Below are positions 16,299-24,106 of a stretch of 26,294 nucleotides of DNA, piece after piece. Source of the stretch: Acinetobacter sp. (GTDB lineage: Bacteria > Pseudomonadota > Gammaproteobacteria > Pseudomonadales > Moraxellaceae). A model generated the notes under the pieces. That model was not told the origin of the DNA and made no database searches. It worked only from the letters and a program-made list of their open reading frames with translations. The position numbers and the translations under genes are program-made. How positions within the stretch are numbered: the first letter of the stretch is position 1; every line of letters starts with the position of its first letter. Where the stretch lies: contig JASLHF010000139.1 in NCBI GenBank assembly GCA_030152275.1, positions 1 to 26,294 of the forward strand, in the 5' to 3' direction.

Positions 16299-17729
16299 TT
16301 AATCTTTGTTGTGATATAGCCAGTAATAGCTTGCATAACATGCTGCCATAAACAGCAAGCAGCCAATGAAACCAGAGAGCATTTCAGGATCAGCTGCCAT
16401 ACTTAAACCGGTTGCAGTACAGCAAATAAAACCTAAAATGGGCACCAATGGGAACCACGGCGTGCGGAATTTAAGATCAGATAAAAGATGACCTTGTTTC
16501 AGCCATTGGCGGCGGAAGTTAAACTGGCTCCAGCAAATACTCATCCACACAATCACCATGGTGAATGCAGCGACACCCATCAGGTTTTTAAAGATCACAT
16601 CTGCGCCAAATTGCTCTGAAAGCAAACCCGGCAAACCGCCAATCATGGTGACTAAGACGGCAATATACGGTACGCCAGACTTGGTCAATTTTCCAAACAC
16701 ACGTGGCAATTGGTTTTGTGCAGACAGTGCCCACATCATACGGGATGCAGCATACAGACCTGAGTTTGCAGTCGAGAGTAATGCGGTAATAATCACGAAA
16801 CGAATCAAATCTTCAGCGTATGGAATGCCCATTAAGTTAAATACTGAAACGAAAGGACTGCTGCTTAAGCCGCCATGACCGCCGACATTTAAACCGGCAT
16901 CGGTATAGGTCAACAATGAACTGATCACAATAATCGTGCCGACAAAGAAAATGATCAGGCGCCAAACGGCTGCATGAATGGCTTTCGGGACATTCTTCTC
17001 AGGATTTTCAGTTTCACCCGCGGCAATACCAATCATCTCTGTACCATTAAAGGCAAAGTTCACAATCAGCAAAGTTGCAAACAGCGGGAATAAGCCATTG
17101 GGCAGCCAGCCATGTTCTGTGAGGTTATGGAACATGGGTGCGGATTCATAGCCTTGGAAGGGTACAAAGCCAAAAATGCAGGCAAAACCAAGAATAATGA
17201 AGATCAGTACAGTCGCCACTTTGACCATCGACAGCCAAAACTCAGATTCGGCAAAGGTACGAGTAGAGCTCAGGTTAGATAATAGTACACCGGCTGCGAA
17301 AATCAGCGTCCATAACCAAATAGAGGTTTGCGGAAACCATTCCTGCATTAAAATTGCGGCAGCGGTAAATTCTGTTCCAAGCGTTGCAGACCAACCCAGC
17401 CAGTACATCCAAGACACCATATAGCCCGTGCCGGGACCGATATAATTGGTTGCGAAAGCGCCAAAAGAGCCGGATACAGGTAAATGGACGGCAAGTTCAC
17501 CTAAGCACAGCATGACCATGTAGGCAATTAAACCGCCAATAATATAGGCAAGGACTGCGCCAAGCGGGCCAGCTTGTGAAATAACTTCACCCGAACCCAT
17601 GAATAAACCAGTACCAATGGCACCGCCAAGAGAAAGCATAACGAGGTGACGGGTCGACATCGCACGTTTAAGCGACGGACTTTGCCCCTCTGCAGACGAA
17701 TGCTGCGAAGGTTCAGAGGGAGACTGCAT
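16299..17729 (-). CDS. Amino acid permease 2 (APC superfamily, AAT family), paralogue of permease 1
   Basis: 476-residue, about 12-helix amino acid importer. It aligns with permease 1 over its whole length with long identical stretches (for example LMQEWFPQ-like, GELAVH, RLIIFFVGTIIVISSLL), differing mostly in conservative swaps, so the pair arose by duplication. Differences include a Gly-rich insert LNVGGHGGLSSS in the loop before helix 8 and an altered N-terminus with QHSSAEGQSP. It starts MQSPSEPSQHSS without a clear Shine-Dalgarno; an internal ATG at MSTRHLVM is an alternative. A possible minus-strand -10 TATAAA is at 17760-17765. It is monocistronic, with its own terminator. Substrate unknown; divergence suggests different specificity or expression from permease 1. 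Confidence 0.9.
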   Translation of the reverse strand: MQSPSEPSQHSSAEGQSPSLKRAMSTRHLVMLSLGGAIGTGLFMGSGEVISQAGPLGAVLAYIIGGLIAYMVMLCLGELAVHLPVSGSFGAFATNYIGPGTGYMVSWMYWLGWSATLGTEFTAAAILMQEWFPQTSIWLWTLIFAAGVLLSNLSSTRTFAESEFWLSMVKVATVLIFIILGFACIFGFVPFQGYESAPMFHNLTEHGWLPNGLFPLFATLLIVNFAFNGTEMIGIAAGETENPEKNVPKAIHAAVWRLIIFFVGTIIVISSLLTYTDAGLNVGGHGGLSSSPFVSVFNLMGIPYAEDLIRFVIITALLSTANSGLYAASRMMWALSAQNQLPRVFGKLTKSGVPYIAVLVTMIGGLPGLLSEQFGADVIFKNLMGVAAFTMVIVWMSICWSQFNFRRQWLKQGHLLSDLKFRTPWFPLVPILGFICCTATGLSMAADPEMLSGFIGCLLFMAACYASYYWLYHNKD

Positions 17730-17811
17730 AGAATGTGGCTAAAGTTTTTAAAACGATATTTTATAGGTTCATTAAATGAAAAATCACATAAATCGTTTTT
17801 TTCTTACAGTT

Positions 17812-17836
17812 TCTATTTTGTTATAAACAAAATAGA
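17812..17836. promoter_or_regulatory. 11-bp inverted repeat upstream of permease 2
   Basis: Perfect arms TCTATTTTGTT and AACAAAATAGA with a 3-base centre. It lies about 85-105 bases upstream of the permease 2 ATG and 28 bases downstream of the small membrane peptide gene. It is AT-only apart from two G:C pairs, with no T run following, so an operator is as likely as a terminator. Confidence 0.45.
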
Positions 17837-17863
17837 TATAACTGCTTAAGTTAAGCTAAGACT

Positions 17864-18001
17864 TTACTGAGCTTTGGAAGGCTGTTCGGAAGAGGGCTGT
17901 TTTTGCTCTGCAGGATGAGCGTTTTTATCACCGCTGACCATGTAAAGGTACAGCGCAGCAGGCAATAGAATAAGCAAAACCAACAGGACATTTTTAAGCA
18001 T
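17864..18001 (-). CDS. 45-residue single-span membrane peptide, unknown function
   Basis: MLKNVLLVLLILLPAALYLY is an uncleaved-looking N-terminal membrane anchor, followed by a short polar tail rich in Ser, Gln, Pro and Lys that should face the periplasm. A longer in-frame reading begins at 18127 inside the end of the TonB receptor gene, but the hydrophobic segment and lack of sense upstream favour ATG 18001. The Shine-Dalgarno is weak (AAGATT). It lies 85 bases after the receptor on the same strand, beyond an intrinsic terminator, so it depends on readthrough or its own promoter. I do not recognise the family. Confidence 0.6.
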   Translation of the reverse strand: MLKNVLLVLLILLPAALYLYMVSGDKNAHPAEQKQPSSEQPSKAQ

Positions 18002-18020
18002 AATCTTGAAATAAAAATTG

Positions 18021-18056
18021 AAAAATTCCCGCACAGTATAGCGAAAACTGTGCAGG
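18021..18056 (-). terminator. Intrinsic terminator of the TonB-dependent receptor gene
   Basis: Minus strand: CCC-T-GCACAGT pairs with ACTGTGC-GGG around a 9-base loop (one bulged base), then AATTTTTC. It starts about 31 bases after the receptor stop and precedes the small membrane peptide gene. Confidence 0.75.
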
Positions 18057-18086
18057 GCTTTAGCTGAATTTATGTTATTAGGCTCT

Positions 18087-20564
18087 TTAAAATTTAAAAG
18101 TGACATCGGCAATAAATTGACGGCCAATTTCGGGATAAATAACGCCAGATGAAATATAAGTATTTTTGCGATCAGTAATATTATTTACTGTTAAGCCAAA
18201 TGTGGTCTTGCGGCTGTTTGCCATAGGAATGTCGTATACCGCTCTTAAATCCCAATAAAATTTATTTTTTGTGGTGTATGGGGTGTACATGTCATATTCA
18301 ATGCCGTTTTCATCGGTATAGCCTTTAGCCGTTTTTTTCATGGCATCAGATCTGCCTTGATAGCTGATGAAGTTGTGAATTGATAATGGCAAATTATCAA
18401 ATTGAATATCCCAGCCTAAGCGTGTTGTCCATGGCGTGTTAAATGTTTCAGAAGGACGGTCTTCAGCATCCATAATCTTGCCGTCATAGTAAATTTGCGG
18501 CGTGCCTAGATAGAACGTTGAGCTGTACGAGCTGAAGTTGCGTTGTGTTTCCGTATAGTCGGCATTCAAGCTGAATTTATGTTGACCGCCTAAGAACTGA
18601 AACGGCTGAATGTTGCTGATATTCAGGCTGAAAATGTTTGATTTAGAGCGCCCGGTATTATCGTAAGTGTAGGTACTTCTTGTATTGTCGATTGTAGGAT
18701 CAATAAGAGATTGTGTTCTGCGAAGCTGATCTTTATTTTGACGGTTTACCCATTTTAAGCCCATAAGCGCATTGGCATATATGCCATTCACAGCAAGCAG
18801 GGTTTCGTCTGCATATGGTGTATCTAGCTGTGAACGGTAAGTGTAAGATGCTGTTGAAATTTTATCTTTCCAATTATTGCTTAGATCAGTACGGCTTTGG
18901 CTGAGCATCAATAAGCCTTTACGGTCTTGAAGTTCATTATAAAAAGCATTTAGGCCAAAGTAACGGTTCCAGCCAGTAGTGAAATATAAATGGTCATTTC
19001 CGAAAGGCTTGTAAACGAATGAACTGCGAGGCGCAATATTAGTGTTTTTGGTTAAACTGTCGTAGTCAGTTCTTAAGCCGAATGTTGCAGTAACGTATTT
19101 ATCCCATTCGATTTTATCTTCTGCAAATGCATGCCAGCGGTCTTGCTGTATCTCAATTTTTCCGGCTAAGTATCCTGTCCTATTGCGAAGATATTGACCG
19201 TCAGTCCCATCGCCTTCATTACATGCATCATAGCGTTCACCTGAAGTGTCATAGCAGCTCAGATTATTTTGTTTTCCTGCAGCTCCTGCGTAAATATAGG
19301 TAGTTTCAGGTCTTTCCCAATAGGCATTGTAATGTCCATAACCTGCGCCAAATTTCAAGGTATGGCTGGTATTGCTGATAAGCAGCGGCTCAAATATTGC
19401 TTTAGCAGAGTATTCCAGCTTTTCTTCTTGCTGTTGCATTGTGCCAAAACTGCCTTCAATTTGTGTACCCGAAGCGCGCCAGTGTTTAGTGGAAGATTTT
19501 AACCATGAGTAGTTGTCTTTTTCACCCTCACGGGATGCGGTTTGTATTTGATAGCTGAGTTGTTGTTTGATTTGCACATTATTATAAATTTTATCGTAGT
19601 TAAGATAAAAGTTTTCGCTATCTGAAGTGTGAATGCTTTCAGAATTGGCAGTAGTTGCTAGAAAATATTTACCCTCAGATTCCATAAACTGTGTGCCGAT
19701 TCTCAGCAAAGTTAGATCATCAGGGGTATAGAAGAATTCTAAACCCGCATTGGTTGATTCACGTTTTTGATCATAATCCGGTGGAGCAATGATACTGGTT
19801 TTGAGCGGGATATCAGACGTTCGGTATGAACCAAATGCATTTACTCCTAATGTTTTAGATAGCCGGCCATAAGCGGTGGCGCTTATCCCTTGCTTTGTAA
19901 AAAAAGGCTGATTTGCTTCACTTACAGAGTCTTCGAAACTATCTGCTTGTTCTTGCGTTAAAAAGTGAATTTTAGTCCAGCTGTCCGAGGTGTAGTCATA
20001 GCTGATATTGCCATGAATTTTGCCAATTTCAGTTTTTGGAGCGCAGGTTTCAGCGCTGACAACACCGCCGGTAAACTCGCCATATTCAGCACTGACATTG
20101 CTGTCTAAAACTGTAAGTTTGCACAATAAGTCTGTGTTGACTGCAGCAGTTTGAGCGTTGCCCATCAATTCTGAAACATGTGTGCTGCCGGCATCACTCG
20201 CAGGATTGATATTATTATTGATACTCATTCCATTAATCAGAAATTTATTATCATAGGGCAGGCCGCCATTAATACTGATTTCTAAGGGATTTAGTTCACC
20301 TTGCTGGCGGCTGCTGCGCGCATTGCCGTTAAATTGCACATTCGGATTTACTTTCAAAAAATCAGTAATATTTTTTGAGCTATTCGGCGTTTTATCTAAA
20401 TCCTCTTGACTGTAAACCGTTTGCCCAATTTCATTGGCCTTGGCCGCTTCGACCACAATAGTATTCAATTTCACCTCAACTTGAGGTGATTCATTGGCTG
20501 CTGCAGCGATAGGAAAGAGGATGGTGCAAATTGCTGTGGAAAGCGGGGAATAGGCAAAGCGCAT
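18087..20564 (-). CDS. TonB-dependent outer-membrane receptor, probably iron-regulated
   Basis: 825 residues. Signal peptide about residues 1-23 (ends PIAAAA). Candidate TonB box NTIVVEA at 34-40. Plug domain about 45-175, with KNITDFLKVNPNV and FLINGMSINN, then a 22-strand barrel ending in the terminal aromatic FIADVTFKF needed for outer-membrane insertion. Cys pairs C148/C174 (plug) and C437/C448 (extracellular loop) are spaced for disulfides. It would take up a ligand across the outer membrane with energy from TonB-ExbBD. Two Fur-like sites lie upstream at 20598-20610 and 20630-20647, which argues for an iron-linked substrate (siderophore or haem), but the ligand cannot be named. The ATG is close behind a long AT-rich leader. 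No siderophore synthesis gene or regulator is adjacent. Confidence 0.88.
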   Translation of the reverse strand: MRFAYSPLSTAICTILFPIAAAANESPQVEVKLNTIVVEAAKANEIGQTVYSQEDLDKTPNSSKNITDFLKVNPNVQFNGNARSSRQQGELNPLEISINGGLPYDNKFLINGMSINNNINPASDAGSTHVSELMGNAQTAAVNTDLLCKLTVLDSNVSAEYGEFTGGVVSAETCAPKTEIGKIHGNISYDYTSDSWTKIHFLTQEQADSFEDSVSEANQPFFTKQGISATAYGRLSKTLGVNAFGSYRTSDIPLKTSIIAPPDYDQKRESTNAGLEFFYTPDDLTLLRIGTQFMESEGKYFLATTANSESIHTSDSENFYLNYDKIYNNVQIKQQLSYQIQTASREGEKDNYSWLKSSTKHWRASGTQIEGSFGTMQQQEEKLEYSAKAIFEPLLISNTSHTLKFGAGYGHYNAYWERPETTYIYAGAAGKQNNLSCYDTSGERYDACNEGDGTDGQYLRNRTGYLAGKIEIQQDRWHAFAEDKIEWDKYVTATFGLRTDYDSLTKNTNIAPRSSFVYKPFGNDHLYFTTGWNRYFGLNAFYNELQDRKGLLMLSQSRTDLSNNWKDKISTASYTYRSQLDTPYADETLLAVNGIYANALMGLKWVNRQNKDQLRRTQSLIDPTIDNTRSTYTYDNTGRSKSNIFSLNISNIQPFQFLGGQHKFSLNADYTETQRNFSSYSSTFYLGTPQIYYDGKIMDAEDRPSETFNTPWTTRLGWDIQFDNLPLSIHNFISYQGRSDAMKKTAKGYTDENGIEYDMYTPYTTKNKFYWDLRAVYDIPMANSRKTTFGLTVNNITDRKNTYISSGVIYPEIGRQFIADVTFKF

Positions 20565-20597
20565 AAATTAAAAGCTAATACAAACAGTAATGCGAAG

Positions 20598-20610
20598 GAT
20601 TATCGTTATC
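20598..20610. promoter_or_regulatory. Fur-box-like site in the receptor leader
   Basis: Minus strand GATAACGATAATC differs by one base from GATAATGATAATC, two of the three hexamer units of the Fur consensus. It lies 34 bases before the receptor ATG. Confidence 0.65.
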
Positions 20611-20629
20611 TTTTTTGGAATAATCAATA

Positions 20630-20665
20630 CAAATGAGAATTATTTGCAATATTGGAGTGTGTCAA
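20630..20665 (-). promoter_or_regulatory. Receptor promoter overlapped by a second Fur-like dyad
   Basis: Perfect minus-strand -35 TTGACA at 20660-20665. The -10 is ambiguous (AATAAT at 20639-20644 with 15-base spacing, or TAATTC with 17). The plus-strand dyad CAAATGAGAATTATTTG (20630-20646) covers it and resembles Fur boxes of the type AATGAGAATTATT. Repressor binding here would block RNA polymerase. Confidence 0.6.
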
Positions 20666-20718
20666 GTGGACTGAAAAGACATCAATAAGTGCAAGATATA
20701 TTAGAGTGTAAAAGGAAT

Positions 20719-20726
20719 GGGGGGGG
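20719..20726. repeat. Run of eight G
   Basis: Homopolymeric G tract in an AT-rich intergenic region, about 55 bases upstream of the receptor -35. Confidence 0.9.
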
Positions 20727-20732
20727 CATGCG

Positions 20733-20784
20733 GTTTAAACTCCAATGGCGATATTAACAAGCTAATACGCATTGGAGTTTAAAC
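20733..20784. repeat. Long hairpin element between rnt and the TonB receptor gene
   Basis: Perfect 15-bp arms GTTTAAACTCCAATG and CATTGGAGTTTAAAC enclose 22 bases that pair further (CG/CG, then TATTA/TAATA) around a 6-base loop, with two single-base bulges. Each arm begins or ends with the self-complementary octamer GTTTAAAC. It lies 21 bases downstream of the rnt stop. There is no T run on the minus strand, so it is not a standard terminator. Confidence 0.85.
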
Positions 20785-20805
20785 ATCAGGCTGATTGCAG
20801 ATGAA

Positions 20806-21465
20806 TTATTTATCTGCAGACAGGGTGTCCAACAGTGATGGGCCAAGTTTATTTAAAATAAAACAGAACAATTCAGCCGTTTTTTGTGTATCGTACAGCG
20901 CTGAATGAGCTTCTTTGCCATCAAACTCGATACCGGCTTGAATGCACGATTTTGCTAAAACTGTTTGTCCAAACACAACTGCGCTTAGCGTCACGGTATC
21001 AAAAACAGAAAAACTGTGGAATGGGTTTTGATTTTTCGTTCCTGTACGGGCAATGGCTGCCTGTACAAAACCTAAATCAAAATGCGCGTTATGACCCACT
21101 AAAACCGCATGCGTACAGCCTTGCTTGCGGCGCACTTCATTCACGGCTTTAAAAATGCGTTTCAGCGCAGTTTTTTCATCTTCCGCCATGGCCATGCGCA
21201 TTGGATTAAATGGGTCAACACCAATAAAATCCAATGATCTGCGGTCTAAATTTGCGCCTTCAAACGGGTTGATGTGCGCGTGATGCGCCTCGCCTGGCAC
21301 AAATTTTCCGTCTGCATCATACACAATAGGTATGGCTGCAATTTCCAATAATGCATCGGTCTGTGAATTAAAGCCTGCGGTTTCGACATCGACAACGACA
21401 GGCAGGAATCCACGGAAACGCTGACCAATTACTGGTAGAGTTTCATCTGTCACACTTTTCTCCAT
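20806..21465 (-). CDS. rnt: Ribonuclease T
   Basis: DEDDh 3'-5' exoribonuclease that trims tRNA and other stable RNA 3' ends and removes the terminal A of CCA in tRNA turnover. 219 residues (E. coli 215). Exo motifs: VVDVETAGFN with D26 and E28, VGHNAHFD with D130, and EAHSALYDT with H187 and D192. RFRGFLPVVVDVETAGFN and NPFHSFSVFDT closely match RNase T rather than DnaQ. Its ATG lies inside the last codons of pyrC (16-base overlap), so translation is probably coupled to pyrC. A small dyad, TGCAGAT/ATCTGCA (20796-20818), covers its stop codon. Confidence 0.96.
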   Translation of the reverse strand: MEKSVTDETLPVIGQRFRGFLPVVVDVETAGFNSQTDALLEIAAIPIVYDADGKFVPGEAHHAHINPFEGANLDRRSLDFIGVDPFNPMRMAMAEDEKTALKRIFKAVNEVRRKQGCTHAVLVGHNAHFDLGFVQAAIARTGTKNQNPFHSFSVFDTVTLSAVVFGQTVLAKSCIQAGIEFDGKEAHSALYDTQKTAELFCFILNKLGPSLLDTLSADK

Positions 21466-22484
21466 TGGATGGTTTTACCCGCATATAGCGGAATAATTTT
21501 TTCACCGTCCAAATAGTCTAAACTTTCAGGAATTACCTGATCTTCTTTCACCAGCGTGATGGTGCTGGTATTGCGCGGCAGACCGTAGAAATCTGCACCA
21601 AAATGGCTGGCAAATCCTTCTAAACGGTCAATTTTACCGACTTGATCAAATGCTTGAGCATATAGCTCAATTGCGGTAGGGGCACTATAACACCCTGCAC
21701 AGCCACATGCATTTTCTTTGGCATTTTGAGAATGCGGCGCGCTGTCTGTGCCCAAGAAAAATTTCGGGTTTCCGCTGGTCGCCACTTCAAGCAAAGTTTG
21801 CTGATGGGTTTGACGCTTTAAGATAGGCAGGCAATAGAAATGCGGTTTAACGCCGCCAACCAGCAAGTCATTACGGTTAAACAGCAAATGCTGCGGCGTA
21901 ATGGTGGCGGCTACATTGCGGTCATGTTCCAGCACAAAATGGGCCGCTTCACTGGTGGTAATGTGTTCCAGTACCAGTTTGAGTTTAGGAAACTGTTTCA
22001 GCAGCGGTGAAAGCACTTCATCTAAGAAGCGTTTCTCGCGGTCAAAAATATCGACATGGTTATGCGTTACTTCACCGTGCAAAAGTAAAGGCACTTGATG
22101 CTCTTCCATCTGCTCGATAACAGCATAGACTTTGCTGATGTCGCTGACGCCGCTGTCAGAGTTGGTGGTTGCGCCGGCAGGATAGAGCTTAATTGCGTTG
22201 ACATGCTCAGACTGCTTGATTTTCAGCACTTCGCTTGGCGCGGTATTGTTGGTGAAATACAGCACCATGCGCGGGTCGAAATGTACGCCTTCAGGTACAT
22301 GCGCCATGATGCGTTCACGGTAAGCATTGGCTTCTTCGACGGTTTTTACAGGCGGAACGAGGTTTGGCATGCAGATTGCGCGGGCAAACTGATTGGCTAA
22401 ATCTGGAACTGTGCGCGCTAATGCTAAACCGTCACGAAGGTGGGCATGCCAGTCATCTGGCTGAATCATCGTAATCGTATTCAA
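21450..22484 (-). CDS. pyrC: Dihydroorotase (class II, E. coli type)
   Basis: Third step of UMP synthesis: reversible cyclisation of carbamoyl-aspartate to dihydroorotate, in the cytoplasm, with two Zn ions. 344 residues. Metal ligands are visible: HxH in DDWHAHLRDG (H13, H15), the carboxylated lysine K99 in NAIKLYPAGATTNSD, H136 in LLLHGEVTH, H174 in LEHITT and D247 in LGTDSAPHS. The catalytic flexible loop and ACGCAGCYSAP are as in the family. The start is TTG 22484 (peptide MNTITMIQPDDWHAH); ATG 22469 would remove the first beta strand that normally precedes RPDDWH-like sequence. First gene of a pyrC-rnt pair. Confidence 0.95.
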   Translation of the reverse strand: MNTITMIQPDDWHAHLRDGLALARTVPDLANQFARAICMPNLVPPVKTVEEANAYRERIMAHVPEGVHFDPRMVLYFTNNTAPSEVLKIKQSEHVNAIKLYPAGATTNSDSGVSDISKVYAVIEQMEEHQVPLLLHGEVTHNHVDIFDREKRFLDEVLSPLLKQFPKLKLVLEHITTSEAAHFVLEHDRNVAATITPQHLLFNRNDLLVGGVKPHFYCLPILKRQTHQQTLLEVATSGNPKFFLGTDSAPHSQNAKENACGCAGCYSAPTAIELYAQAFDQVGKIDRLEGFASHFGADFYGLPRNTSTITLVKEDQVIPESLDYLDGEKIIPLYAGKTIQWRKV

Positions 22485-22636
22485 GGCGGTTTCAAACTTG
22501 CAAATAATACAAATGATAATCCATATAATGTGAAAATGGTAACGTGTTTTAAAGACAAATGGCCTGGCGAGTCTAAATAAATTTAAAAATATGTGCTATT
22601 TTAAAAATACTAAAAAAATTACATAAATGCTTGGTG

Positions 22637-23893
22637 ATGGAATACAAGTACAATCTTGCAAAACTGCAGTATGACAAAGAAAAACTAGAAGAGTTGATTG
22701 CACGCCAGGGCCGCCGTGCCGGACAGGTTTTCCCGAAAAAATTGGAAACTCAGTTTTGGAGTATGAATCTTGAACGCGCCCGTGAACATATCCGCCGCTA
22801 TCTTTGGACAGGGATTTTAATTTATTTCATTTTAACTGTGCTGATTATTCCGGGCGACTACTGGATTATTGATAAAGCTTATTTTGCCCATGATTTTATC
22901 CGCTGTATCGCAGGGCTTGTGAATGGCGCGTTTTGCCTGCTGGCTTTATTTGTCTTTGCCAATTTTAAGAAAATGCTTCCATATTTTCCGTTTGCAGCTA
23001 TGGCGCTGGTGTTTTGGGCGGTTATTTCCATGTCATGGCTGACTATGACGGTGAGTACGCCGGCCTTGAAACATCAGGCGATGATGATTATCTGCATGAT
23101 TTACATATTGGGTTTTATTTTGTCAGGGGTGAAGCCTGGACATATGCTGATGACAGGGTTGCTGGCGGCCATAGTCACGATGCTGATGCTGTTCTCGATG
23201 TACGTCAAATTTGATGCGATGGTGATGGGGCGGGTGCTGATTGGCAGCTGTGTGCTGGGTTTTGCGATTAGTAAAATGCTGTGTGCGCGTGAACGAATGA
23301 TTTTCCTGAGTATTTTACGTGCAGATATCAGTGAAAAAATTCACCGGATTCATACTACTGAACTGCTGCATTTAAGTCAGCATGATGAACTGACCAAAAT
23401 TTCTAACCGGCGTACTTTTGATGAAATGCTGGATACGTTTTATGATCAGGCCAAACGTACCGAAAGCGCGCTGGCGATTTTATTTATCGATGTCGATCAT
23501 TTTAAAAACTATAATGACTTTTACGGCCATCAAAAAGGTGATGATGTAATTTCATCCATTGCCAAAACGATTAAAAATGCCATTCGGCATATGGATTTTG
23601 TTGCGCGTTATGGCGGCGAAGAATTCGTGGTGCTGTTGCCGGAAACAGACGCGCATGGCGCCTATGCAGTTGCATCCAATATTTATAAAGCGATTGACCG
23701 GCTGGAAATTCCGCATGCTAAATCTTTAGTGTCGACCCATGTCACGATTAGTTTAGGGATTACTGTGTTTCGCGGTGAGGAAGTAACCAAAGAAGAGCTG
23801 CTGACTATTGCTGATCAAGCACTGTACCGCGCTAAACAGTTGGGGCGCAATCAGATTTATTATCAATCTATCCGTTCTGTACAGGTAGCCTAA
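22637..23893 (+). CDS. Membrane diguanylate cyclase (GGDEF protein)
   Basis: Makes the second messenger cyclic di-GMP from two GTP. 418 residues. A cytoplasmic N-terminus rich in charge (1-55) is followed by six predicted membrane helices (about 55-75, 88-110, 114-135, 147-165, 169-190, 199-216) with no recognised sensor domain, then a short linker and GGDEF domain (about 245-415). The active site is intact: RYGGEEFVVLLPE with GGEEF at 326-330, and an RxxD inhibitory site (RHMD, 317-320) five residues before it, so product feedback is expected. DVDHFKNYNDFYGH and ADQALYRAKQLGRNQIY are standard. No EAL domain. ATG 22637 is chosen; TTG 22631 and GTG 22634 directly precede it and the ribosome site is poor. 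It diverges from pyrC and ends before a bidirectional terminator. Confidence 0.92.
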   Translation: MEYKYNLAKLQYDKEKLEELIARQGRRAGQVFPKKLETQFWSMNLERAREHIRRYLWTGILIYFILTVLIIPGDYWIIDKAYFAHDFIRCIAGLVNGAFCLLALFVFANFKKMLPYFPFAAMALVFWAVISMSWLTMTVSTPALKHQAMMIICMIYILGFILSGVKPGHMLMTGLLAAIVTMLMLFSMYVKFDAMVMGRVLIGSCVLGFAISKMLCARERMIFLSILRADISEKIHRIHTTELLHLSQHDELTKISNRRTFDEMLDTFYDQAKRTESALAILFIDVDHFKNYNDFYGHQKGDDVISSIAKTIKNAIRHMDFVARYGGEEFVVLLPETDAHGAYAVASNIYKAIDRLEIPHAKSLVSTHVTISLGITVFRGEEVTKEELLTIADQALYRAKQLGRNQIYYQSIRSVQVA

Positions 23894-24065
23894 TAACAGT
23901 GCAGCCAAATGATATGGGCAGTCTGTCTGCTTGGTCAGGAAGGCATGCCATAAGCGAAGTTAAGTATTCTCTAATATAAGACCTATTTGAATCAGCTTTT
24001 TTGCATATTTTCATTATTGTGATTCAAAATTCAGCGGGATATATTGCGGCTAACATTAAAGCCAT

Positions 24066-24093
24066 AAAAAACCGCTCAGTTGAGCGGTTTTTT
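24066..24093. terminator. Bidirectional terminator between diguanylate cyclase and argG
   Basis: Arms AAAAAACCGCTCA and TGAGCGGTTTTTT with a tight GT centre; six T on each strand. It lies 13 bases after the argG stop and serves both convergent genes. Confidence 0.92.
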
Positions 24094-24106
24094 ATTTAAA
24101 ACAAAC

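Noticed and set aside
14329..17729. Permease repeat as an insertion sequence or composite transposon
   Set aside because: No transposase, terminal inverted repeats or target-site duplications; the repeat is explained by gene paralogy and tRNA copies.
18002..18127. Upstream extension of the small membrane peptide to 87 residues
   Set aside because: The extension overlaps the receptor's 3' end and crosses a terminator hairpin; the membrane anchor begins naturally at ATG 18001.
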